This document shows positions 53,983-62,291 of a stretch of 64,000 nucleotides of DNA, piece by piece (position 1 is the stretch's first letter; each line of letters opens with the position of its first letter). The notes under the pieces are model-generated. The model had not been told where the DNA came from. It was given only the letters and a program-made list of their open reading frames with translations, and did no database searches. Location of the stretch: the NCBI RefSeq assembly GCF_900110165.1, contig NZ_FOCQ01000010.1, positions 62,001-126,000 on the forward strand, given 5' to 3'. A program made the translations under genes and the position numbers. Origin of the DNA: Lihuaxuella thermophila (GTDB lineage Bacteria > Bacillota > Bacilli > Thermoactinomycetales > Thermoactinomycetaceae).

Positions 53983-54939
53983 TTATGATGCGAGAACCGA
54001 TTCGCCGCGCAGCAATTTTTCTTTCATCCGCCGCAGATGCCGGATCGTCTCTTCACTCGCTTTTTCCCTGTTCAGATGGGTCATCTGATGGAGATACGAG
54101 AAAAGCAGGCGGAACTCGAGAAAAAAGTCAATCTGCTCCTCCCATCCCTCTTCCAGTTGGTGTTCCAGCAGATAGCCGGACATAAAGCTTTCCAGAAACA
54201 TCGTTTTAAACCCTGCCCTGTCCTGCTGTTCGACCGAACTCAGCGCATGGTATAACGCGATCGCGATATCATAGGTAAACCAGTGATACTTCACATCGGC
54301 AAAATCGAAGAGAATCATTTCCCCCCGGTAGCTGAGCAGAAAATTCCGATGGTGGAAATCATTATGTATCAGTCCGTACGAACGTTCGTTTTTGGGGAAA
54401 GTCTCGATCCTGGCCAGGCATGCGTTCAAGCGGTCCCTGATGGAACTCTCCGCGAAGGATAAATCCCGGTGATAAATTTCCCCTTCATTCCATTCTTCAA
54501 ATGGCGGAACGGACTGGTGCCGGTGAAATTTGCCGGATAAGGAATGCATCCTGCCCATCACTTGTCCCCAGCGGCGGAAAAGGGTCCGGTTCCATTCGGA
54601 CGGATTTTCAGGGTTGACAAACTTTCCGGGGGCTTTCTGAAAAGAGATGATACAGCAGGGGACGGGAAGGCGGCGGATCTCCTCCACAGTTTTCCCATGC
54701 ACAGAGAGGATTTGCCTGGGAATGCGGATTCCTTGTGTTCTTAAAAACGACACCCATTGCAATTCAGAATAAATAAGGTTTCTATCTTTGACAGCGATCG
54801 GAATCAGCTTCAATACACAAGCTTCCCCGTCACGTTCGTATTCGTAGACATTTTCCCAGAAGCCACCGATTCGTTTCAGAGAACTTTCAGTTCCCCGGAA
54901 TTTGCGGCAGGCTTCCTTTACGAGCTCTTCTTTCCACAT
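53983..54939 (-). CDS. APH-like phosphotransferase (CotS/YutH type)
   Basis: This 318-residue protein has an aminoglycoside-phosphotransferase/kinase fold: the catalytic loop LIHNDFHHRNFLL (His-Asp-Asn) and the metal-binding DFADVKYHWF. An early glycine-poor ATP loop (RIGGFWENVYEY) is also present. Bacillales carry several such kinases that work in spore coat formation (CotS, CotI, YutH) or act on small molecules. The start at 54939 follows GAGGTGG; the frame is open further without a site. It lies downstream of the ROK gene on the same strand with about 110 nt between, so co-transcription is possible. Confidence 0.8.
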   Translation of the reverse strand: MWKEELVKEACRKFRGTESSLKRIGGFWENVYEYERDGEACVLKLIPIAVKDRNLIYSELQWVSFLRTQGIRIPRQILSVHGKTVEEIRRLPVPCCIISFQKAPGKFVNPENPSEWNRTLFRRWGQVMGRMHSLSGKFHRHQSVPPFEEWNEGEIYHRDLSFAESSIRDRLNACLARIETFPKNERSYGLIHNDFHHRNFLLSYRGEMILFDFADVKYHWFTYDIAIALYHALSSVEQQDRAGFKTMFLESFMSGYLLEHQLEEGWEEQIDFFLEFRLLFSYLHQMTHLNREKASEETIRHLRRMKEKLLRGESVLAS

Positions 54940-55049
54940 GTCATTTTCCCACCTCTTGTTTATGGCCTCATCCTCATTATATATCAGGGAAAGGGGCAAC
55001 AGCTTGTTGATTACACCGGGCGGGGAGGGGAGCCGGTTGATTCGCGGCG

Positions 55050-56258
55050 TCAAGTCAAGTGAAGAGTAAAAATCTCTTCCAAAATCAACGCGGCGGCGCC
55101 TGCGATCGCGGAACGTTCTCCCAGAGCTGCGGGCACAATATTCAATTTATCGCGGAAAACGGGGATCACCCGAGTTTTAGCCACAGAAGCAGCGATTTCA
55201 ACCATTTTCGGGTAAGCTTGGGGAAGGTTTCCTCCAATGATGACTTTCTGGGGATTGAAGGAGTTGATGATGCCGATCAGACCGATTCCAAGCAGGTAGG
55301 ATGCCTCCTCAATCACCCGGACGGTCAGTTCATCTTGATGGGAGAGAGCTTTCATCACAGCAGTGATATTGACTTGTTCGTTGGCAGGATATGAATGGGA
55401 TTTGCCTCCGTTTAACAGCAGTTCTTTCTGGATGCGTTTGACAACTGCGATGCTGGAGGCCATGGCTTCCAGGCAGCCGTAGTTGCCGCAGTTGCACCGG
55501 GGGCCGTTGTGGTCGATGGTCACATGTCCGATTTCTCCTGCACCGAATTGATTCCCCTTATAAAGCACACCGTCGATGATAATCCCGCCGCCGATTCCGT
55601 CGCCAAGCAAAACATAGATGATATTGTCCACATCGCTGCCCACGCCGAACCATTTTTCACCCAAGGCTGATAAATTAGCGTTTTTTTCTACTTTTACCGG
55701 TATATTTAAGGCTTCTTGAAGGAGATGTTGAAGCGGAACAATCTCCCATTTGGGTAGGTTTGGCGGGAAGAGCACTTCCCCGGAGTGGGTGTTGATCGGT
55801 CCTGGGGCGGAAACGCCGATTCCTATTAATTTCGTATCGTCTATCTTCGCGTCGGCAACCATTTGCCTGACACTTTCTGCAATGATTTTGATATAGGATG
55901 CCGGCTCTTTATCCGGCGGAGCCGGGATATGCCGTTGGGCAATCAATTCCGTATGGAAATTCACGAGTTCCAACTTGATGTCCTCTGACGACAGATCAAT
56001 GGCGATCACATACAAAGCGTCGGGATTCAAATCGTACAGGATCGGCTTGCGGCCGCCGCTTGATTTTCCCACTCCTTGAACTCTCAAAATCCCGATCTCG
56101 TTCAGTTCATTAATCAGCTTGGATACAGCCATAAAGGTCAACTGTATTCCCTCTGCGATATCCGCTTTGCTCACCGGCCCCTGTTTGCGTATAAAGTCCA
56201 GAATCCGGGTTTGGTTTAATTTTTTAAGCAGATGAAGATTTCCTCTCAGCTGTTGCAT
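55050..56258 (-). CDS. ROK-family transcriptional repressor
   Basis: This 402-residue protein has a winged-helix N-terminus (NQTRILDFIRKQGPVSKADI) and a ROK sugar-kinase-like domain with the zinc site CNCGNYGCLEA (about residue 255) and LGDGIGGGIIIDG (about 225). XylR/NagC-type ROK proteins repress sugar operons and are released by the sugar. It is divergent from the sugar ABC transporter genes, with a perfect palindrome in the 384-bp interval, so it most likely controls that locus. A catalytic Asp of ROK kinases is not obvious, in line with a pure regulator role. Confidence 0.9.
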   Translation of the reverse strand: MQQLRGNLHLLKKLNQTRILDFIRKQGPVSKADIAEGIQLTFMAVSKLINELNEIGILRVQGVGKSSGGRKPILYDLNPDALYVIAIDLSSEDIKLELVNFHTELIAQRHIPAPPDKEPASYIKIIAESVRQMVADAKIDDTKLIGIGVSAPGPINTHSGEVLFPPNLPKWEIVPLQHLLQEALNIPVKVEKNANLSALGEKWFGVGSDVDNIIYVLLGDGIGGGIIIDGVLYKGNQFGAGEIGHVTIDHNGPRCNCGNYGCLEAMASSIAVVKRIQKELLLNGGKSHSYPANEQVNITAVMKALSHQDELTVRVIEEASYLLGIGLIGIINSFNPQKVIIGGNLPQAYPKMVEIAASVAKTRVIPVFRDKLNIVPAALGERSAIAGAAALILEEIFTLHLT

Positions 56259-56505
56259 AATGAAGACCCCTATTTTTTCAGGAATGGCTGAAATGAGCCA
56301 TGATTCCCAATCGTTATTCTTATGTATAATCTTAATACTTAACAGATTTTAATCAAAGTGGAAACGGAAAAATGTTTATGACATTCACAGACCGGAGAGG
56401 AAACAGTTTCCTTTTCCCCGGCTTCACCATGAGTAAAGGGGAAATGGGTGAAAGGGACGGCTTGCCCGGCCATACTGTGAACGATCAATCTATTAAAAAT
56501 AGAAA

Positions 56506-56534
56506 TTGACCAAAGATATAATTCAGACTATAAT
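56506..56534 (+). promoter_or_regulatory. sigma-A promoter of the sugar operon
   Basis: TTGACC (56506-56511) and TATAAT (56529-56534) are spaced by 17 bp. Transcription would begin near 56541, just upstream of the palindromic operator. Confidence 0.8.
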
Positions 56535-56564
56535 CTAATTTAGGAATAAATAAAAACATGTTTA

Positions 56565-56595
56565 AACACTTATTAAATAGAGTTTAATAAGTGTT
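56565..56595. promoter_or_regulatory. 13-bp perfect palindrome, likely ROK operator
   Basis: AACACTTATTAAA-N5-TTTAATAAGTGTT is a perfect inverted repeat, about 25-55 bp downstream of the predicted start of transcription and before the first gene of the sugar operon. Position and symmetry fit repression by the divergent ROK protein. A second, shorter palindrome with the same TTAAACAC core is at 63978. Confidence 0.75.
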
Positions 56596-56642
56596 CGGAG
56601 AATGGCTTGGTTGGATCTTTTCATAAGGGGTGACTGCGGAAT

Positions 56643-57953
56643 ATGAAGAAAGCGCTTTCTTCTCTGGTGGCAATCGTGTTGGTATTCATGATCTTTCTCA
56701 CGGGTTGCGGGAATTTAATTGGTGCTTCAACGGAATCGGAGCAAAGAAAAGACGGCCGTGTGCAGATTGATTTTTGGTCGTTTTGGGGTTCGGAAACACG
56801 CCGGCCTGTGATCGAGAAGATTGTTGACGATTTCAACAAGTCCCAGGACAAGATTTTTGTAAAATATACGTTTATTCCGTTTGGTGATATCTGGACGAAA
56901 GAGTTGGCAGCAGTTGCAGCCGGCAATCCGCCGGACGTTGTCATTTCTGATCTGGGCAAGTTAAAACATCGGGCGCAAAAGAACCAGGTTGAAAACTTGG
57001 GCCCTTATGTCAAAAACGACCCATCCATTAAAGACCGCTTCCTGCCGCAAGCATGGGAAGCCGTCCTCTACAACAACGAACCGTATGCGCTGCCGTTTAA
57101 CCTGGACACATATATGCTCTTTTACAACAAAGATTTGTTCAAAGAAGCGGGGCTGGACCCGGACAAGCCGCCGAAAACTTGGGATGAGGCCTTGGAATAC
57201 TCCCATAAATTGGACAAGAAAAACGGAAACAAATATGAGCGGATCGGCTTCTATCCCCTTTGGGACGCAGGCCCGGATATATGGATGGTCAATGCCGACG
57301 GTGAACCGTACTTCGACAAAAACGATAAATCAATGATTGCGGACCCGGAAAACGCAGAAGCGTTAAAGTGGATCAAGAAATTTAACGAGAAATACGGTTT
57401 GAACACCATCGACGCTTTCAAAGGCGAATTTGGACAAAAACAGTCTGAACCGTTTATCTCGCAAAAAGTTGCCATGTATGTAAAGAATACGACTTTTTAT
57501 ACACAAATTCGCGATTACGGGAAGGGAATGAATTTTGGGGTGGCCCCGTTGCCGGAGCGCAAACCGGGCAGCGGCCATTACAGTTGGAGCAGCGGATTTG
57601 TGGCCGAAATTCCGAAAGGTTCCAAGCATGTGAAAGAAGCCTATGAATTTATCAAGTATCTGACCGATGTGGAGGCGCAAACCTACTGGGGCGCGAAACT
57701 CTTTGACAATGTAGCCAACAAGCATGCGAATGACAAGATTTTGGCACAGCTTTCCGGGGAGGCCAAAATGGTGTACCAGGCCGCTGTGGATAATTTGAAA
57801 CTATCGGTGATGCAAAACATGCCGATCAAGGCCCCTGATTATGACAAGTTTATCAACCCGGAGCTGGATCAAGCCCTCCGTGGTTCCAAACCGCCGGAAA
57901 AAGCGCTCCAGGATGCGCAAGCAGCGGTGCTCAAGCAAATGGCCGGACAATAG
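56643..57953 (+). CDS. sugar ABC transporter substrate-binding lipoprotein
   Basis: This 436-residue binding protein (SBP family 1) has a lipoprotein signal (VLVFMIFLTGC, lipobox Cys about residue 22). Typical sugar-binding segments are present: INFWSFWG-type start (IDFWSFWGSETR), LPFNLDTYMLFYNKDLF and the late WSSGFVAEIPKGSKH. It captures an oligosaccharide for the two permeases encoded downstream. The ATG follows AAGGGGTG. No ATPase gene is in the locus, so a shared MsmX-type ATPase elsewhere must power transport, as is usual in Firmicutes. Confidence 0.92.
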   Translation: MKKALSSLVAIVLVFMIFLTGCGNLIGASTESEQRKDGRVQIDFWSFWGSETRRPVIEKIVDDFNKSQDKIFVKYTFIPFGDIWTKELAAVAAGNPPDVVISDLGKLKHRAQKNQVENLGPYVKNDPSIKDRFLPQAWEAVLYNNEPYALPFNLDTYMLFYNKDLFKEAGLDPDKPPKTWDEALEYSHKLDKKNGNKYERIGFYPLWDAGPDIWMVNADGEPYFDKNDKSMIADPENAEALKWIKKFNEKYGLNTIDAFKGEFGQKQSEPFISQKVAMYVKNTTFYTQIRDYGKGMNFGVAPLPERKPGSGHYSWSSGFVAEIPKGSKHVKEAYEFIKYLTDVEAQTYWGAKLFDNVANKHANDKILAQLSGEAKMVYQAAVDNLKLSVMQNMPIKAPDYDKFINPELDQALRGSKPPEKALQDAQAAVLKQMAGQ

Positions 57954-58025
57954 TAAGAGCGGTGAAGGGGAGTGGGCGACCTTGTTCACTCCCTTCGATT
58001 TACGATGATAAAGGAGATGGAGTTT

Positions 58026-58982
58026 ATGAAAACAATGGAGGCGATTATGACCCATGTAAAAAGCAAACCCAAGAAAAAGCTGTTATCGATGCGAAGGAAA
58101 GAGGAGCTCCAGGGCTACCTGTTTTTGTCACCCTGGCTGATCGGCTTCGTCTGTTTGACGGCCGGTCCGATGCTCTTCTCCCTGTATGGAAGTTTTACCA
58201 ATTACGATGTGACCTCAAAAATGGATTTTATCGGCCTTGATAACTACATCCGCATGTTTACCAATGATGATTTGTTTTGGATCTCCCTCTGGAACACCAT
58301 CTACTATGTCCTTTTCTCTGTGCCGCTGACAACGGTCGGCGCGATTGTGCTGGCGCTCTTGCTCAACCAGGGAGTGCCCGGCATGCGCCTCTACCGGACC
58401 ATTTTTTACTTGCCCGCCGTGCTGTCCGGGGTGGGGGTATATCTCTTGTGGATGCAGCTTCTCGCTCCATCCACAGGTTTGGTCAACCATTTTCTCGGCT
58501 TGTTCGGCATTGAGGGTCCTGCTTGGCTGACCGATCCCGCCTGGACCAAGAATGCGCTGATCTTCATGAAAATGTGGAGTGTCGGGGGCAGCATGCTGTT
58601 GTATCTCGCCAGTCTGCAGGGAGTGCCGAAATCTCTTTATGAAGCAGCCGAAATCGATGGCGCCAATGCGATTCAGCGCTTCTTCCATATTACCCTGCCG
58701 ATGATCACTCCGGTGATCTTCTTCGACATCGTGACCAGTTTGATCTACGGCTTCCAGATCTTCCAGGAGGCTTATGTGATGTCCGACAACGGGGACGGCG
58801 GACCGGTGAATTCGCTCCTATTCTACAATCTGCATATGTGGAACAAGGCATTTGAAGTGTTTGACATGGGTTATGCCATGGCCTTGTCCTGGGTTCTGTT
58901 TGTGGTCGTGCTCATCCTCACTTTAATCAACCTGAAACTGGCTCCGCGCTGGGTGCACTACGAAGGGGGCGATGAATCATGA
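58026..58982 (+). CDS. sugar ABC transporter permease (MalF type)
   Basis: This 318-residue permease has six helices and the EAA motif (LYEAAEIDGANAIQRFFHIT) near residue 205 that docks the ATPase. The ATG at 58026 is preferred because AAGGAGATGGAG precedes it; the frame is open upstream to 57972. It lies after the lipoprotein gene and overlaps the second permease by 4 nt. Confidence 0.92.
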   Translation: MKTMEAIMTHVKSKPKKKLLSMRRKEELQGYLFLSPWLIGFVCLTAGPMLFSLYGSFTNYDVTSKMDFIGLDNYIRMFTNDDLFWISLWNTIYYVLFSVPLTTVGAIVLALLLNQGVPGMRLYRTIFYLPAVLSGVGVYLLWMQLLAPSTGLVNHFLGLFGIEGPAWLTDPAWTKNALIFMKMWSVGGSMLLYLASLQGVPKSLYEAAEIDGANAIQRFFHITLPMITPVIFFDIVTSLIYGFQIFQEAYVMSDNGDGGPVNSLLFYNLHMWNKAFEVFDMGYAMALSWVLFVVVLILTLINLKLAPRWVHYEGGDES

Positions 58983-59854
58983 GTTCATTCACACAACCGA
59001 AACACAGCTATTTCCAAAGTGTCCGCCTTCGAAAAAAATGGATGAACGTTCTTATTTCACTTCTCTTGATTGCAGGGAGCATCCTGATCCTGACCCCTGT
59101 CTGGTGGATGATCTCCACTTCCCTGAAATCGATGCAGGAAATTACCCGATTTCCGCCGACGATCATTCCGGAGGAATTCCATTTTGAGAACTACATCAAT
59201 ACATGGAAATCTGCACCTTTTACCCTTTATACGCTGAATACGTTGTTTATCACGACATTTGCCGTCATCGGCAGCGTGTTGTCCAACTCGCTGATTGCCT
59301 ACGGTTTTGCCAAGATTCGATTTCGCGGTAAGAAGGTTCTGTTTGCCGTCGTTTTGTCTACGATGATGATTCCGGGATTTGTCACCTTGATTCCGCAATA
59401 TGTTTTGTTCTCCAAGTTAGGATGGCTGAATACAGCTCTTCCGTTGATTGTTCCTCCTTTTTTTGGATCGGCCTTCTATATCTTTTTGCTGCGCCAGTTT
59501 TTTATGGGCATCCCCCATGAAATGATCGAAGCGGCAAAAATCGACGGAGCGAGCCATTTTACCATTTGGAGGAGGATCGCCGTGCCGTTGGCCAAGCCTG
59601 CCATCGCCACCGTTGCGATCTTTGCCTTTAACAGTGCCTGGAATGATTTTCAGGGTCCGCTGCTCTATTTGAATGATGAAGTTTTGTACACCTTGCAGAT
59701 CGGGCTGCAAATTTTTAAAGGAGAAGCAGCGACCCAATGGAACTACTTGATGGCCGGGTCCTTGCTCGTCCTCTTGCCGGTGATCATTCTGTTCTTTATT
59801 TTCCAGCGCTATTTTATTGAAGGGGCAAACATTACCGCCGGCATCAAAGGCTAA
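58979..59854 (+). CDS. sugar ABC transporter permease (MalG type)
   Basis: This 291-residue permease with six helices has the EAA motif MIEAAKIDGASHFTIWRRIA near residue 188. It overlaps the first permease gene (ATGA) and forms the heterodimeric channel with it. It carries no unusual features. The glycosidase gene follows after 24 nt. Confidence 0.92.
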   Translation: MSSFTQPKHSYFQSVRLRKKWMNVLISLLLIAGSILILTPVWWMISTSLKSMQEITRFPPTIIPEEFHFENYINTWKSAPFTLYTLNTLFITTFAVIGSVLSNSLIAYGFAKIRFRGKKVLFAVVLSTMMIPGFVTLIPQYVLFSKLGWLNTALPLIVPPFFGSAFYIFLLRQFFMGIPHEMIEAAKIDGASHFTIWRRIAVPLAKPAIATVAIFAFNSAWNDFQGPLLYLNDEVLYTLQIGLQIFKGEAATQWNYLMAGSLLVLLPVIILFFIFQRYFIEGANITAGIKG

Positions 59855-59878
59855 GTTATTGGGTGGAGGAATGGACGG

Positions 59879-61627
59879 ATGAAATGGATCCATGAAGCCA
59901 AGCGGCTTGAACTGCACGCTGATCGCTACCGGCTCATCTTTGCGCAGGATCGGCCGTTTGTCCATCTGGAAGATGAAAGCGGGAACAGGCTGGCCGAACT
60001 CTTTGTGCTTTCCGGCATCCATCCGCTCCAGGGCCGTGATGATACGACAACGGCGGGAAACTGGAGCGTTTGCCGGTCCGGTCAGGAAGTGGTGTTTACG
60101 CTTCAGGCGGAAAGTTCAGTCTGGAAGGCGAAAACCTATCGCTTTCGATGCAGGCCGAACCGTTTTTCATATGAAATGGAAGTGGAAGGAACCGGAAGGC
60201 TGGCGGAAGTGAATTATTTTGGGGGATACTGTTCGGCCAATCCGCGCTGGGGGTCCGGATTTTTCTGGTCGGGAACCTCCTTCAAGCAAGGGTTTAATCC
60301 CGAACCGAATATGCAGGAAGAGAATTACTTTTCACCGGACAGCGGTTCCGTGATCGACCTGACCGGAGTTCCCCTTCCGGGAAAAGGGGATTGGTTCTTC
60401 ACCCCGCCGCCTTTTTGTTTCGCCTTTGAAACAGAAAAAGGTTGGATCAGCATGGGAGTGGAGGCCGAGCCGGGGTCCAACACCTATACGGAATATATGT
60501 ATCACGCGCAACAATTCGGCTTCTATCTTTCTCTCTCTTACGAAGGTTATACGACCGTCCGCGGCTCTTACCGCTTACCGGCGATCGGTTTTGATTTTGC
60601 AGACAGCGAATATGATGTATTGAAGGCACATGTTGATTCACTGGCCCAAGCGGGGTACGTCACGTTCAACCCGGAGAAAGAAATACCGTCCTGGTGGGTT
60701 GAGCCGATTTTTTGCGGGTGGGGTTCGCAGTGTTATGCGGCTTCATTGGAACGGGGACATGCTCCGGACTACTGCCGGCAGCAACTGTATGAACAGTTTA
60801 TGAAGACCCTCGATCAAAAGGGGCTCAACCCGGGCATCATCGTCCTTGACGACAAATGGCAGGCAGCCTATGGCGACAACAAGGTGGACCCGGAGAAATG
60901 GCCCGATTTGCGGGGATTTATCGATCAACAGCATCAGGCGGGAAAAAAAGTTCTTCTCTGGTTGAAGGCCTGGGATGCTGAAGGTGTGCCGGCAGCGGAA
61001 TGCATGACCAACGCCTCGGGAATGGCGATGATCGTTGACCCGACCAACCCGGTCTTTGAACAGCGGCTCCGACAGTCTGTCCGTCACATGTTGTCCGCTG
61101 ACGGATATGATGCCGATGGTTTCAAAATAGACTTTTCAGCGCGGATCGCCAGCGGACCGGGGGTGAAAAAAGCGGGAGAGGCATGGGGATTGGAGCTGAT
61201 GCGCCTCTATCTCGGCATCATCTACGATGAAGCGAAAAAAGTGAAGCCGGACGCATTGGTGATGACTCATACACCCCACCCCTATCTCAACGATGTGGTC
61301 GATATGATCCGGCTCAATGATATCAATACGGGTAAAGACGTGATCAAGGCGATGACCCACCGGGCCAAAGTAGCGTCGATTGCCTGTCCGGATGCGGTGA
61401 TTGATACAGATAACTGGCCGATGACGGACAGTGCTGCCTGGCGCGATTATGTTGCCTTGCAGCCCCAGCTGGGCGTTCCGTCCCTGTACTATGTGAGCCA
61501 TATCGATTCCACTCAGGAAGAGTTGACAGAAGATGATTATGCGCTGATTCGCCAAACCTGGGAGCAAGCCCGCAGGCAAAAGCCAGCCGGGAAACGCTCC
61601 GCAAAGGATGTGCAGAAAGATGGCTAA
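59879..61627 (+). CDS. GH31-like glycoside hydrolase
   Basis: This 582-residue cytosolic glycosidase has an N-terminal beta-rich part (about 1-250) and a TIM barrel. The active-site strand FKIDFSARI (Asp418 as nucleophile) strongly resembles that of the alpha-xylosidase YicI (FKTDFGERI), and IIVLDDKWQAAYGD is the usual early barrel motif of GH31. A member of the neighbouring GH36 or GH27 group is a possible alternative. With no signal peptide, the substrate must be imported first, in accord with the transporter genes upstream. The gene overlaps the racemase-like gene by 8 nt. Confidence 0.75.
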   Translation: MKWIHEAKRLELHADRYRLIFAQDRPFVHLEDESGNRLAELFVLSGIHPLQGRDDTTTAGNWSVCRSGQEVVFTLQAESSVWKAKTYRFRCRPNRFSYEMEVEGTGRLAEVNYFGGYCSANPRWGSGFFWSGTSFKQGFNPEPNMQEENYFSPDSGSVIDLTGVPLPGKGDWFFTPPPFCFAFETEKGWISMGVEAEPGSNTYTEYMYHAQQFGFYLSLSYEGYTTVRGSYRLPAIGFDFADSEYDVLKAHVDSLAQAGYVTFNPEKEIPSWWVEPIFCGWGSQCYAASLERGHAPDYCRQQLYEQFMKTLDQKGLNPGIIVLDDKWQAAYGDNKVDPEKWPDLRGFIDQQHQAGKKVLLWLKAWDAEGVPAAECMTNASGMAMIVDPTNPVFEQRLRQSVRHMLSADGYDADGFKIDFSARIASGPGVKKAGEAWGLELMRLYLGIIYDEAKKVKPDALVMTHTPHPYLNDVVDMIRLNDINTGKDVIKAMTHRAKVASIACPDAVIDTDNWPMTDSAAWRDYVALQPQLGVPSLYYVSHIDSTQEELTEDDYALIRQTWEQARRQKPAGKRSAKDVQKDG

Positions 61628-62291
61628 AACCCTGGCGATCATTCATACCACTCCGGTGACCGTCACATCATTAAAAGAGTTGGCCGCTCGTTATCTGCCC
61701 GATTATAAACTGATCCATTTTATTGATGAATCGATCCTGCCGCAGCTTCGTGAGAACGGGGGAAAAATCGAAGAAGTGGAAGAACGGCTGGTTCAGTATG
61801 CCGCTTTTGCGGAACAGTCGGGGGCAGATGTGATTCTCAACGCCTGTTCCTCTGTGGGAGAAGTGGCGGAAAAAATGAAAGAACGGGTTCAGGTCCCCGT
61901 TGTCCGCATTGATGAGGCGATGGCGGAAGAGGCCATCCGGCGCGGGAAGAGGATCGCGGTTGTAGCGACCCTTTCCACTACTTTGGTTCCAACCCGAAAG
62001 TTATTGGAGACGAAAGCGGCAGAACACAGGAAGCAGATTCACCTGCACCCGGTACTGGTAGAGGAAGCATTCCGCCGCTTACAGGCAGGGGATGCCGATG
62101 GTCATGATCAACTGCTGGTCGAAAAGCTGTCCGAGTTAAGCAAAGAGATGGATGTAGTGGTGCTTGCCCAGGCATCCATGGCGAGAGCCGCGGCTCAACT
62201 CCCTGCACCGGAACAAGAGAAATGTTTGACCAGCCCCGAACTCGGTATGAAACTTGTTGCTGATGTGATGCAGGGAAGCGCAGGGCAATGA
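61620..62291 (+). CDS. Asp/Glu-racemase-like protein lacking the second Cys
   Basis: This 223-residue protein of the Asp/Glu/hydantoin racemase superfamily has the first active-site region NACSSVGEVA (Cys76). At the place of the second catalytic Cys (normally VLxCAGMA) it has VLAQASMA, so Gln184 takes the Cys position. A two-base racemase mechanism is thus not possible, and a lyase, isomerase or decarboxylase role is open. It overlaps the glycosidase gene by 8 nt and the kinase by 4 nt and belongs to the sugar operon. Substrates may be sugar acids or ketoses; this is inference. Confidence 0.65.
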   Translation: MAKTLAIIHTTPVTVTSLKELAARYLPDYKLIHFIDESILPQLRENGGKIEEVEERLVQYAAFAEQSGADVILNACSSVGEVAEKMKERVQVPVVRIDEAMAEEAIRRGKRIAVVATLSTTLVPTRKLLETKAAEHRKQIHLHPVLVEEAFRRLQAGDADGHDQLLVEKLSELSKEMDVVVLAQASMARAAAQLPAPEQEKCLTSPELGMKLVADVMQGSAGQ

